Counted from the stretch's first letter, positions 44,399 to 53,084 are shown. The stretch: 64,000 bases of DNA from Streptomyces zinciresistens K42 (GCF_000225525.1 NZ_AGBF01000003.1:83028-147027), one strand, 5' to 3'. A program made the numbers and translations. The notes: a model not told the origin generated them from the sequence alone.

Positions 44399-46078
44399 AT
44401 GCTCCTCACCGACCTCCTTGGGAACGGCCCGTCGAGCCCTCGAATCACCATGCTCTGCCCCGACTTTCCCTTCGCCTACGACGACTGGCTGCGCCACCCG
44501 GCGGGCCTGGGCGGCGTCCCGGCCGACGCGATGGGGACCGAGGTCGCGATCGTCGGCGGCGGGATGGCCGGGCTGGTCGCCGCGTACGAACTGATGCGGA
44601 TGGGACTGCGCCCGGTTCTCCACGAGGCGGAACGCCTGGGCGGCCGGATGCGCTCCGCCGGCTTCGACGGGTTCCCGGACGAGGTGGCCGAGCTGGGGGC
44701 CATGCGGTTCCCGCTCTCGGCCGCCGCGCTGTTCCACTACGTCCGCACCGTGGGCCTGCGCACCACGCCGTTCCCCAACCCGCTCAGCTCCTGCACCCCC
44801 ATGACGGTCGTGGACATCGGCGGCGTCAGCCACTGGGCCCGGACCGAGGCCGAACTGCCGCCCGCCTACCGGGAGGTCGCCGACGCCTGGGACAAGACGC
44901 TGCACGAGCAGGCCGACATAGGGGTCATGCAGGAGGCGATCCGCACCCGGGACACGGCCACCATCAAGGCGATGTGGAACCGCCTCGTGCCGCTGCTGGA
45001 CGACCAGTCCTTCTACGGCTTCCTCAGCTCCACGCCCGCCTTCGACTCCTTCCGCCTCCGTGAGCTCTTCGGGCAGGTCGGCTTCGGCACCGGCGGCTGG
45101 GACACCGACTTCCCCAACTCGATGCTGGAGATCCTCCGCGTCGTCTACACCGAGGCCGACGACGACCAGCACACCATCGAGGGCGGCTGCGAACAGGTAC
45201 CGCTGGGCCTGTGGCGGCACGCTCCCCAGCGCCTCGCGCACTGGCCGGCCGGCACGTCGCTCGCCGCGCTCCACGAGAACCGTCCCCGGCCCGCCGTCAC
45301 CGCGCTGCGACGCGCGGGGGAACGGATCGAGGTCACCGACGCCGACGGCCGGACCCGCGGCTACCGGGCGGTGGTCTTCACCGGGCAGCACCGGCTGCTG
45401 AACAGCCGGGTCGCCTGCGACGACGCACTGCTGCCCGGGACGGTCCGGTCAGCGATCGAGCGCACCCACTACATGGGCTCGTCCAAGCTGTTCGCGCTCA
45501 CCGACCGGCCGTTCTGGCTGGACGTCGACGCCGCGACCGGGCGGGAGGTGATGGGCATGACGCTCACCGACAGGCTGCCGCGTTCGGTGTATCTCTTCGG
45601 CCGGGAGCCCGACCGGCCCGGAGTGATGTGCCTGTCCTACACCTGGAACGACGACTCCCAGCGGGTCGCCGCGTTGTCCGCCGAGGAGCGGCTGGAGGTC
45701 GTCCTGCGCTCGCTCGGCGACATCTATCCGGGCGTGGACATCCGGTCGCACATCATCGCGCCGCCGGTGGCCGTCAGCTGGGAGAACGAACCCTGGTTCA
45801 CCGGAGCCTTCAAGGCCAACCTCCCGGGCCACTACCGCTACCAGCGCCGCCTGTTCACCCACTTCATGCAGGACGCGCTGCCCGAGCACCAGCGGGGGTT
45901 CTTCCTGGCCGGCGACGACGTCTCCTGGACCGGCGGCTTCGCGGAGGGCGCCGTCACCACGGCGCTGAACGCCGTGTGGGGGGTCGTACGCCATCTCGGC
46001 GGCGGCTGCCATCCGGCCAACCCCGGACCGGGGGACGTGTTCGCCGAACTCGCGCCCCTGGAGCTGGACGAGCCCTGA
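44399..46078 (+). CDS. Flavin amine oxidase, amino-acid 2-monooxygenase type (starter biosynthesis)
   Basis: 559 residues. The FAD-binding Rossmann motif is VAIVGGGMAGLVAAYEL (near residue 51), followed by LGGRMRS and ELGAMRFP. The C-terminal FAD motif is FLAGDDVSWTGGFAEGAV. The N-terminal stretch PDFPFAYDDWLRHPAGLG is typical of the tryptophan, lysine and arginine 2-monooxygenase group, which oxidatively decarboxylate an L-amino acid to the amide one carbon shorter. In azalomycin- and clethramycin-type pathways an arginine enzyme of this kind gives 4-guanidinobutanamide. Here it would supply the precursor of the acid used by the neighbouring ligase, after amide hydrolysis by an enzyme not obvious in the cluster part seen. 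AGGGGATAGG lies seven bases before the ATG. Substrate (Arg, Lys or other) cannot be read from the sequence. Confidence 0.87.
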   Translation: MLLTDLLGNGPSSPRITMLCPDFPFAYDDWLRHPAGLGGVPADAMGTEVAIVGGGMAGLVAAYELMRMGLRPVLHEAERLGGRMRSAGFDGFPDEVAELGAMRFPLSAAALFHYVRTVGLRTTPFPNPLSSCTPMTVVDIGGVSHWARTEAELPPAYREVADAWDKTLHEQADIGVMQEAIRTRDTATIKAMWNRLVPLLDDQSFYGFLSSTPAFDSFRLRELFGQVGFGTGGWDTDFPNSMLEILRVVYTEADDDQHTIEGGCEQVPLGLWRHAPQRLAHWPAGTSLAALHENRPRPAVTALRRAGERIEVTDADGRTRGYRAVVFTGQHRLLNSRVACDDALLPGTVRSAIERTHYMGSSKLFALTDRPFWLDVDAATGREVMGMTLTDRLPRSVYLFGREPDRPGVMCLSYTWNDDSQRVAALSAEERLEVVLRSLGDIYPGVDIRSHIIAPPVAVSWENEPWFTGAFKANLPGHYRYQRRLFTHFMQDALPEHQRGFFLAGDDVSWTGGFAEGAVTTALNAVWGVVRHLGGGCHPANPGPGDVFAELAPLELDEP

Positions 46079-46100
46079 CCCGGGGGGGCGCCACGAGGAA

Positions 46101-46133
46101 GCGGTCCCGGGTGCCGGGTGCCCACGGGACCGC
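46101..46133 (+). terminator. Terminator hairpin after the amine oxidase gene
   Basis: Arms GCGGTCCCG (46101-46109) and CGGGACCGC (46125-46133) with a 15-base loop start 22 bases after the stop codon, between convergent genes. Confidence 0.5.
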
Positions 46134-46561
46134 GTCGTGCGACAGACCCCTCGGTCGCGCTGCCGCAGCGGGCGCCCTGCTCCGGACCGGAGCACATCGG
46201 CCGGCCCCCGCCGGCCCGCAACCCGGCCCCGCGGCAGCCGATCAGGCAGGCGCCGACGAACCGCCGCGCACCCGGCGGCGGTTGCCCTTGGTCACCTGTT
46301 CGGTGGGCGGCAGACGCACACCGTCGACGTTGCCCGGCCGGCCCTTCGCCCGTGGCGGGGAGTGCGGCACTGCGTCGACCTCACGCGCCGTGAGACCGGC
46401 GATGCCTGTCTCCGGCCGCCTGACGGCGGGCCGGCGCCACCCGGGTCCGCGTACGGCGAAGAAGCGTCCGCTGCGGTGTCCGAGGCCGCCGGTGTCCGGG
46501 CAGCGGTGCCGGCCGCGGAGCCCGGCGCGGATGGCGCGCCGCACCGGTGCCCGGCAGGCTC
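46134..46561. other. Intergenic stretch between convergent genes, no clear gene
   Basis: Several frames stay open because of the GC content, including about 100 codons on the minus strand (46242-46544), but none has a recognisable motif, a good ribosome site or homology I can name. It may hold the 3' untranslated end of the phosphopantetheinyl transferase transcript. Confidence 0.5.
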
Positions 46562-47287
46562 TCAGGCGGGCCGCCCGCTGCCGGAGCCGGCCGCGGGAAG
46601 CGTCAGCGCGGTGAGCACCAGGCCCTCAGCCGCCAGCCACCGGCCCGTCAGGTCCACGGCCCCGCCGTCGGCCGCCCGTATGAGCTCGGGCGGCAGGGGC
46701 ACCAGCAGCCGGACCGAGAACGTGCCGTGCTCCAGGCCCGCCGCTCCCGGCTCGCGGGTGAAGCGCAGCCGGGCGTCCTCGAAGCCGAGCGGTTTGCCGG
46801 TGAGGGGGAACCACACCTTGTAGACCGCCTCCTTGGCGCTGAACAGCAACCTGTCCCAGGGGACATGGGGCACCGCGCTCGTCAGCCGGGCCAGGTCGGC
46901 CCGTTCCCCGGGCAGCGACACCGCGTCGAGGACACCGGCCGGCAGCGGGCCCGCCGGTTCGGCGTCGATGCCGAGCCCCGCCAGATCGCGGTCGTGGGCG
47001 ACCGCGGCCACCCGGTAGCCGTCGCAGTGGGAGATCGCGCCCACCACCCCGGCGGGCCAGCCGGGCGCACCCGACGGGCCCGGCAACAAAGGCGTCGCCG
47101 TGCAGCCGAGCGCCGCCAGCGACAGGCGGGCGCACCGGCGGCCGGTGGCGAACTCCCGTCGCCGCTTGCCCACCGACCGGGCCACCGTCGCGGCCTCCTC
47201 CGGAAACAGCGGCGGAGCCGTCAACTCGCCGCGCACCTCGGTCACTTCGACGTGGTCCGGCAGCAGCAGGCGCATCAGCGGCGTCAT
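46562..47287 (-). CDS. 4'-phosphopantetheinyl transferase (Sfp/EntD type)
   Basis: 241 residues. It converts apo-ACPs to holo form by moving phosphopantetheine from CoA to the ACP serine. Motifs: GLGIDAEPAG (the Mg-binding Asp and Glu), FSAKEAVYKVWFPL (the WxxKEA-type motif) and GAISHCDGYR near the middle. The start is set at ATG 47287 because it overlaps the upstream gene's TGA (47286-47284) in an ATGA junction; longer upstream readings of the frame are meaningless. A PKS with at least nine ACPs in this window needs such an enzyme, though it may also serve other pathways. Length is normal for the Sfp group. Confidence 0.93.
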   Translation of the reverse strand: MTPLMRLLLPDHVEVTEVRGELTAPPLFPEEAATVARSVGKRRREFATGRRCARLSLAALGCTATPLLPGPSGAPGWPAGVVGAISHCDGYRVAAVAHDRDLAGLGIDAEPAGPLPAGVLDAVSLPGERADLARLTSAVPHVPWDRLLFSAKEAVYKVWFPLTGKPLGFEDARLRFTREPGAAGLEHGTFSVRLLVPLPPELIRAADGGAVDLTGRWLAAEGLVLTALTLPAAGSGSGRPA

Positions 47288-48195
47288 CGGGCACCTCGCC
47301 GGGACAGGGCACCCCGGCCGGGCAGGATCTCGCGCAGCGGCGGATCGAGCCGGCCGCGGGCCCGCCACTCGCGCGGGTAGCCCAGGGACACCTCGCGGTG
47401 CGGCACCCCGTCGTGCCAGGTGGTGCGGGGGATGTGGAGATGGCCGTAGACCACGGCGGCCGCCCGGTAGCGGCGGTGCCAGTCGTGGGTGGCGGTGGTG
47501 CCGCACCACAGCGCGAACTCGGGATACCTGAGGATCCGGGTGGGCTCGCGCACCAGCGGGAAGTGGTTGACCAGCACGGTGGGCAGGTCGGGCGGGCAGG
47601 CGTCCAGCCGCTCACGGGTGTACGCCAGCCGCGCCCGGCACCAGGCGGCGCGGTCCGGGTAGGGGTCGCTGTGCAGGAGGAACTCGTCGGTGGCCACGAC
47701 CCCCGCCTCCTCGGCCCGCGCGAGCGCGGCGGCGGCGCCGGCGGCACCCGGCGGCAGGAACGAGTAGTCGTACAGCAGGAACAGCGGCGCGATCACCACC
47801 GGCCCGTCCGGGCCCGGCCAGTGCGCGTACGGGTCCTGCGGAGTCAACACACCGAGGGACCGGCACAGTTCGACAAGACCGCGGTAACGGGCCTCGCCAC
47901 GCAGCCGCACCGGATCGTCGGGGTGCGTCCACAGTTCGTGGTTGCCCGGCACCCACACCACCTGGGCGAACCGCTCGGCCAGCAGCCGCAGCGCCCACTC
48001 GACGTCCGCGGTCAACTCCCCGATGTCCCCCGCGACGATCAGCCAGTCGGAGGAGCCGGAGGGGCGCAGATCCTCCACGATCGCCCGGTTCTGCTCGTAG
48101 GCGACGTGCAGGTCGCTGACCGCGAAGAGCCGTCCGCCCGTGGGGCCGCGCACTGCTTCGCCGTCAGAGATCCGCGGATTCGTGGTGCTGGGCAT
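47284..48195 (-). CDS. Calcineurin-like metallophosphoesterase
   Basis: 303 residues with the full metallophosphoesterase signature in order: VSDLH (DxH, near 28), IVAGDIGEL (GDxx, near 54), PGNHELW (GNHE, near 83), VLVNHFPL (near 209) and VYGHLHIPR (GHxH, near 250). These residues bind two metal ions. AGGAGG lies six bases before the ATG. The gene is translationally coupled to the phosphopantetheinyl transferase. Pairing of these two families is seen in other actinomycete clusters. A role in CoA or phosphopantetheine metabolism is conceivable but unproven; the substrate is unknown. Confidence 0.88.
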   Translation of the reverse strand: MPSTTNPRISDGEAVRGPTGGRLFAVSDLHVAYEQNRAIVEDLRPSGSSDWLIVAGDIGELTADVEWALRLLAERFAQVVWVPGNHELWTHPDDPVRLRGEARYRGLVELCRSLGVLTPQDPYAHWPGPDGPVVIAPLFLLYDYSFLPPGAAGAAAALARAEEAGVVATDEFLLHSDPYPDRAAWCRARLAYTRERLDACPPDLPTVLVNHFPLVREPTRILRYPEFALWCGTTATHDWHRRYRAAAVVYGHLHIPRTTWHDGVPHREVSLGYPREWRARGRLDPPLREILPGRGALSRRGAR

Positions 48196-48304
48196 GCCGA
48201 CCTCCTCGCCGCGCGTCCGGCGCCTCGCATTCGCGTCCGGCGCTCAGATTTAGCCATCGGCCCACCCGATCCTTCAACGCGTGACCGGCGTGCCGGGCCA
48301 AGGA

Positions 48305-48320
48305 CAAGGGATTCGCCCAG
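48305..48320 (+). promoter_or_regulatory. Candidate PAS-LuxR (PimM-type) operator
   Basis: CAAGGGATTCGCCCAG matches CTVGGGAWWTCCCBAG at 13 of 16 positions and equally well in the reverse reading. It lies in the 248-base divergent region between the phosphoesterase gene (minus) and the type II thioesterase gene (plus), 124 bases before the latter's start. The cluster encodes a PAS-LuxR protein at 50377-51060 that could bind it. Confidence 0.5.
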
Positions 48321-48443
48321 ACTTCCTGCCGGGTGTTCCCCCCGAACCCACGCGTCCCCGATAGTGCTGTGGTGTCCACCTGAACAGGCAATGCCGCACA
48401 GTCGATCACAGAAGCTCAAAGAGAGATAAGGAACGGAAGCAGC

Positions 48444-49217
48444 GTGAGCGTGAGTCCCCATGCCGACGGCCTGTGGTGCCGTCGGTTCCAACCGGCGTCC
48501 GACGCCGCCCACCGCCTGATCTGCTTCCCGCACGCGGGGGGATCGGCCAGCTACTACGTGCCGGTCGCCCATGCCCTCGCCCCGCACGTCGACGTCGTCG
48601 CGCTGCAGTACCCGGGGCGCCAGGACCGGCGCAGGGAACCGCTGATCGACGACATCGGCACCCTCGCCGACCGCGTGCACGAGGCGCTGCGCGGCGAGGA
48701 CGAACGTCCGCTCACCTTCTTCGGCCACAGCATGGGCGCGCTCGTCGCCTTCGAGGTCGCCCGAAGGTTCGAGCGGGACGGCCGCACGGGCCCCCTACGG
48801 CTCTTCGTCTCCGGCCGGCGGGCCCCCTCCCGCCACCGCGAGGAGAGCGTCCACCTGCGCGACGACGACGGCGTCATCGCCGAGGTCAAGGCCCTCAGCG
48901 GGACCGACGACCGGCTGCTCGGCGACGACGAACTCCTGCGCATGATCCTGCCCGCGCTGCGCGGGGACTACCGGGCGGTGGAGACGTACCGCTGCCCGCC
49001 CGGCGTCACGGTGGACATCCCGGTCACCGCCCTGGTCGGCGACAGCGACGCCAAGACGACGATCGACGAGGCCCGCGACTGGGAGCGGCACACCACGGCC
49101 GACTTCGACCTGCGGATCTTCCCCGGCGGGCACTTCTACCTCAACGACCGCGCCGCTGACGTGCTGAGCGTCCTCACCGAGCACTTCGCGGCGCGGAGCG
49201 TCCCGGACGGAGTCTGA
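48444..49217 (+). CDS. Type II thioesterase (editing thioesterase)
   Basis: 257 residues with an alpha/beta-hydrolase fold: CFPHAGGSASYY (oxyanion-hole region), FFGHSMGALVAFE (GxSxG serine near residue 96), VGDSDAKT (likely Asp) and FPGGHFYLND (catalytic His). Such free thioesterases remove wrong or stalled acyl groups from PKS carrier proteins. GTG start with AAGGAA and GGAAG upstream. Its presence gains weight here because the integrated thioesterase of the last PKS is out of frame: this enzyme might give some residual chain release, but these enzymes do not usually make the macrolactone. A possible PAS-LuxR operator lies upstream. Confidence 0.93.
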   Translation: MSVSPHADGLWCRRFQPASDAAHRLICFPHAGGSASYYVPVAHALAPHVDVVALQYPGRQDRRREPLIDDIGTLADRVHEALRGEDERPLTFFGHSMGALVAFEVARRFERDGRTGPLRLFVSGRRAPSRHREESVHLRDDDGVIAEVKALSGTDDRLLGDDELLRMILPALRGDYRAVETYRCPPGVTVDIPVTALVGDSDAKTTIDEARDWERHTTADFDLRIFPGGHFYLNDRAADVLSVLTEHFAARSVPDGV

Positions 49218-49464
49218 GCCGGGATCGCAGCCGCTGCCGGAGCCGCGGTCGCAGCCGGAACGGGACCGTCCGGGGCTCCGGCGCTCGCACAGGTCTTGCG
49301 CGATCCGCGCGTGCGGCCGACCCGGCGCGCAGATCGGCAAGCGGTCCTCCCGTGCCGCGGCGGCGGTCTCGTCCGCGGTCTCGTCCGCGTTCGACGATCC
49401 GAATCCCCTCGCGTACGGCCGGCAGGAGCCGGTGGCACGCCCGGCCGAGCGGTACGGTCCGCCC

Positions 49465-49511
49465 GTGCCGTCCTTCGAGCACATCCACCTGCCGTGCTCG
49501 AAGGACGGCAC
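49465..49511. terminator. Perfect 18-bp hairpin, probable terminator
   Basis: GTGCCGTCCTTCGAGCAC (49465-49482) and its exact complement (49494-49511) enclose an 11-base loop. It is 248 bases after the type II thioesterase stop, which is far for a simple terminator, so it may instead mark the end of a lost gene or element. Confidence 0.5.
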
Positions 49512-49872
49512 CGGGGCTGTCCGGCGGCGAAGCTGATGTCGCCGGTGGCCGGCACGGTCGCGGGCGCGGACGGCATCGAGGACAGGGGCCGGCTGCGGCA
49601 CGGCCCGACGCCTGCCTGGCCACCGGGGTGCGGGACTCGACCACAGCGTGCCGCTCGGCGTCGTCTCCACACCGCCGGCCGCCCCGGTGATCGCCGCGAC
49701 GAGTCTGCGTGAAGGACCCTCGAACTCCGCCGCGGAGCGGCCGTGTTCGTCATCGGGCCGATGGGTCCTGACTCAGGACACTGGAATCCGCCGGCCAATG
49801 CACTTCACGAGGTCGCGGCGTGTCGCGCGTTTTGGGAAACGACCAGACATCGCGCCGAGGAGGAAACAGGTA

Positions 49873-49903
49873 TTGCGCGCACCTAAGTCTTCCTCCCTAA
49901 TAG
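49873..49903 (+). promoter_or_regulatory. Possible promoter of the small gene at 50004
   Basis: TTGCGC (49873-49878) and TAATAG (49898-49903) with a 19-base spacer lie in the less GC-rich stretch about 100 bases before the start codon. The spacing is longer than ideal. Confidence 0.25.
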
Positions 49904-50003
49904 ATCTGGCCCGCCCGAAGCGACGTGAGTTGTATGCCCGGGATCCTGTATCGGCACAGGTGACGATGGGCTGACCGGTTCGCACGAGACGGAGGAACGC
50001 ACG

Positions 50004-50318
50004 ATGAGCGCGGAACTCGTGGAAATTCGAAAAGCCTTCATGGAACTGAGCGACAGCCTGAAAGCGCTGCGGAACGTCCAGGGCGACTCTCCGTACGTCC
50101 GCAGGCTGATGAATGATCTGGACCGTTTTCAGCTGGACATGGAGGAGAACCCTGAATCGCGGGACCAGCTGGCCTCGATGACCGCCTCTGTGGCCACGCT
50201 GACGCAGATGGCAGTAGCGAACGTGGCCCGCGATGTCGTCCGCATACAGGAAGGTTCCGACCACAACGTGGCCTGGCGCGACGCCGACGACGAGGGAATC
50301 GGTGGCCACCGCCGCTGA
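50004..50318 (+). CDS. Small helical protein of unknown function
   Basis: 104 residues, not recognised. The ATG has GGAGGA eight bases upstream, codon bias is right for a real gene, and a strong terminator follows, so it is very probably expressed. The protein is predicted to be mostly alpha-helical and charged, beginning MSAELVEIRKAFMELSD, with no Cys, no signal peptide and no membrane segment. It lies between the type II thioesterase and the convergent PAS-LuxR gene, at the cluster edge. A regulatory or partner-binding role is possible, but nothing in the sequence shows it. Confidence 0.7.
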   Translation: MSAELVEIRKAFMELSDSLKALRNVQGDSPYVRRLMNDLDRFQLDMEENPESRDQLASMTASVATLTQMAVANVARDVVRIQEGSDHNVAWRDADDEGIGGHRR

Positions 50319-50326
50319 GCCGTGCG

Positions 50327-50366
50327 GCGGCCGCCCGACTGTCGGCCCCGACAGTCGGGCGGCCGC
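50327..50366. terminator. Bidirectional terminator between convergent genes
   Basis: Perfect 19-base arms, GCGGCCGCCCGACTGTCGG (50327-50345) and CCGACAGTCGGGCGGCCGC (50348-50366), with a two-base formal gap, placed exactly between the stop of the small gene and the stop of the PAS-LuxR gene. Confidence 0.85.
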
Positions 50367-50376
50367 TCCTCGTCCG

Positions 50377-51060
50377 TCACTTCACGAAGTCGGGCAGCAC
50401 GCGTGGCGGCCAGCTGCCGACCGTGAAGACCCCCATCGAGTAGGCGCGGGAGACCAGCGTGGCGCGGTTGGGCGCCTTGAATCGGCGCAGCATGAGACCC
50501 ACGTGGTACTCGACGCCCTGGCGGCTCAGGTACAGGCGCGAGGCCATCTGCACGGTCGATGCGCCGGTGGCGATCCCCTCCAGGATGCGCGCGTCGAGAG
50601 CGGTGAGGAGGAGCGTCGACTTCGCTGCCGGGGCCGCGTCGGACGGGTCGTCTTCGGGAGTCATCAGGATGACGACACCTGAGAAGGCGTCCCCCTCTCC
50701 CCGGATCGCTATGCCCGTTATCTCGGTCGAGAAGACCCGGTCATGGCCGCGTTTCGCCACCACGTTCTCCACGAATCGTCCGCCATGGCCGTCCGAGAGG
50801 TGGCTGAAATGCTTGGGCAGGATGTTGCGGGCGCTCGGGTGCAACACGTCGTAGATGCTCTGCCCGCAGACTTCCTGTGAGGGGCGCGCGATATGATGGA
50901 AAAAGTCAGAGTTCGCCGCTTCGATATTCAGCTCGGCGTCGAGACTCGCCATGCAGGTGAAAAGGTGCGGCCCGGTTGCCTGACGATTTCTGCGAACAGT
51001 GTTCCGCGTGTGTAAGGGATGATTGCTGGCCGTTATTGCTCGGTCGGTGTTCTGGAGCAT
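50377..51060 (-). CDS. PAS-LuxR transcriptional regulator (PimM/AmphRIV family)
   Basis: 227 residues. An N-terminal PAS domain (about 30-135, from LFTCMASLDAELNIEAAN to the VVILM strand) is followed by a LuxR-type helix-turn-helix (about 160-215, LTALDARILEGIATGAST then LYLSRQGVEYHV). Regulators of this layout, such as PimM, activate polyene and other macrolide clusters by binding a palindrome related to CTVGGGAWWTCCCBAG. The start is set at ATG 51060 because GGGAGAGA lies six bases upstream; the frame stays open further upstream, but without sensible protein. It is convergent with the small gene at 50004. It is the only regulator seen in this part of the cluster and likely controls it; a possible target lies at 48305-48320. 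Confidence 0.92.
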   Translation of the reverse strand: MLQNTDRAITASNHPLHTRNTVRRNRQATGPHLFTCMASLDAELNIEAANSDFFHHIARPSQEVCGQSIYDVLHPSARNILPKHFSHLSDGHGGRFVENVVAKRGHDRVFSTEITGIAIRGEGDAFSGVVILMTPEDDPSDAAPAAKSTLLLTALDARILEGIATGASTVQMASRLYLSRQGVEYHVGLMLRRFKAPNRATLVSRAYSMGVFTVGSWPPRVLPDFVK

Positions 51061-51827
51061 AAAAATCTCTCCCGGGTGTCGGCTGAACAATAAATCCGCA
51101 GCGGAGTCGGCGCTGCAAACCAGTAGACGGATCGGATGCGCTGTTTCTGCGACGCTCGCGATGACATCTGGGTGACTCACTTCGGGAGTCAACGATTCAC
51201 CTGACCTGCAGCGGAAACACTGCCGTGCCCCTGCGGGGCGGGTTCGGTCATCGCGTGTAGCGCCAGTCCTCCACAGTTCTGCACAGGGGTTCGGTACGGG
51301 GTGCCCCGCACACCGGCCATACGCTGAATCTGCGTACCCGGTGGAGGGCGTCGTCGGGTCGACCGGCACCGCGGGCGCGCTTGCTGCTCGCTGGCCCGGT
51401 TTCAGGCGTCGGCCATAGCGGGCCGTCGGGGAATAGCGGATCGAATGGGCAGTCGAATGGCAAGGGGTGCCGCTTCGGCAGATCCCTTCCGTGTCGATGG
51501 CCGGGTCGCCCTGTCGCCGGCATCTGCGCCGCCGTGGTGGCTGATTTCCATGACCGAAAAAGTTTGGGGATCGGAAATGGGCCGGCACTGGAGACATACG
51601 GTCAGAGCTGTTGCCCGAATGGACATCTCTTCGTGGTCACGAAAGATCGAACTGACTCGTGACGGCAGACCTCGGTGACGCGGACAGCGGGCAGCGCTGA
51701 GTCGACCTTGCGGTTGCCGCCGACGCCGGGCCGGTCGCGGCGGGGCCGAGCGTGGCCCCTGCCGGGAGCAGACGGCCAGTGGCGCGGGACCGTACCTGCG
51801 GGCGAACCGGGTGCCGGTGCGCAACCG
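51061..51827. other. Upstream region of the PAS-LuxR gene, no gene seen
   Basis: The first 200 bases are comparatively AT-rich and should hold the promoter of the minus-strand regulator. Beyond about 51300 several frames are open, but none has convincing codon bias or motifs. The region leads into a transposase remnant. Confidence 0.45.
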
Positions 51828-51990
51828 TCACGGGTCTCCGGTCTCGACGAACAGGTCCAGGGCGGTGACCGCGCCGATGCCGCAGATCCGGGTGGATGTG
51901 CAGCCCAGGGTGGCCGGGAGCGCGGGGGATCGTCCTGCCGAGGTCCTTGAACCGTCGGGTCGGCCGGCGGATGTCATCGGTCGTGGCGGC
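51828..51990 (-). mobile_element. Decayed IS110-family transposase fragment
   Basis: On the minus strand, 51830 to about 51900 reads STRICGIGAVTALDLFVETG and then stops. This is the GIGxxTA-xxL-xxxGD segment shared by IS110/IS116-type transposases. The preceding part (RRFKDLGRTIP) is in another frame. Only this core is recognisable, so it is a frameshifted relic. Confidence 0.45.
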
Positions 51991-53084
51991 CGGACCGGGC
52001 AAGGTCAGGTGAGAACCTCGTGTCCGGCAGCGCGTGGCCGCCGGGCCCCCGGGCGCCACGACCAGCCGCGCTGCCGGGCGCGGAGGACGAGGACGAACGC
52101 GGAGGGGGTCGGGGGATCGGTGCGGCCGTCATCTCTGGTCGGGGAACAGATCACCCACGCAATACGCCGGAACTCCGGAAAGGCCGCTCGCTGGACATTT
52201 ATTGAAGAGTGAACTGCCGTCGGCGAAGCGTTGGAATCGGCCACGGTTGCCGCACCCGGCCGGGCTTGAGGACGAGCAGCCGCGAGGTGGGCGACAGACA
52301 GTGGAGCGCAGCGCAGGGTGGGTGGGACATGGCGGTCTTCCAGCCCGCGACGCCGCTGCCGGCCAGCACGCCTGTGAGGCGTCGCCGCAGGCCGGCGCCC
52401 GTGCTGGAGTCCACCACCCCTGGCAGGGGGGCCGGTGCCGCGCGTACGGCCGTCGGGCCGTGACCGCGCGTCGTCCGCCTGCCCTGAGTCCTGTCTCGCG
52501 ATGTCAAGCATGTTCAAAGGACTCCGTTTCAGAACATCTCGTGTGCGCTTGCGTTGAGATCGTGACAGAATTGATCGGCTTTTTCGGCCGTTGTGGCCGG
52601 TGAGCGGCTAAGTACAGGGAAACCGGACGCGAGCCGTAAAGTCCTTGTCGGGTCCGTCGACCGGCCGTGGGGAGGGGTGGTCTGCTTCCGAGTTTCATAG
52701 TTGGTGTGGTAAGGGCGGCTTGAGCTGTGATGCTGTGGATTTTCTGATAATGATTCCGACGCTTATGGGGTGCTGAAGCAAGTGGTGACGAGGCGTCTGG
52801 CCTGCGGTTGTTCTGGGTTCGCCGATAACAGCGGTGTGGTGTTGGTAATGGTTTCCGGCATCTAAAGGTCTGGTGCTGGTTTGTGCCGGTCAATGTCCTG
52901 TTGCGCGGTCAGGGCTTGTGCGTGTGGGCCTGCGCCGGTATCGGCTGGAGCGGGTTGGCGCCGGTCCGTCCGGTACGGGGCGATGCCGATGTCGGGACCG
53001 TGACCGCGTCCGGTCGGTGGTCGGCGTCATGATGGCGGTCGTCTTCGTCGGCGGCTCCTGCTCGACGGGTTCGTCACCGGCTGC
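51991..53084. other. Relic region, no intact gene; base composition shifts
   Basis: Between 52365 and 52460 the minus strand reads LRRRLTGVLAGSGVAG, faintly like the start of ISAs1-type transposases, but too little remains to be sure. From about 52503 to 52900 the DNA is clearly richer in A and T than anything else in the window and has no gene I recognise. The MFS relic begins near 53085. Confidence 0.45.

Larger units (their letters stand above)
49218..50003. other. 786-base intergenic region with hairpin and possible promoter
   Basis: No convincing gene. The first part is GC-rich with short direct repeats (GTCTCGTCCGCG twice near 49366-49390). A long hairpin lies at 49465-49511. The last 200 bases are less GC-rich and probably carry the promoter of the small gene at 50004. 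Confidence 0.5.

Noticed and set aside
46242..46544. Minus-strand 100-codon frame after the amine oxidase
   Set aside because: No ribosome site, no motif and composition typical of a chance frame; listed only as part of the intergenic region.
46562..47509. Longer start for the phosphopantetheinyl transferase
   Set aside because: The extra 74 residues overlap the phosphoesterase gene and read as nonsense; the ATGA junction at 47287 is a much better start.
52504..52893. Minus-strand 129-codon frame in the lower-GC region
   Set aside because: Codon use and amino-acid content do not look like a Streptomyces gene and no family is recognisable.
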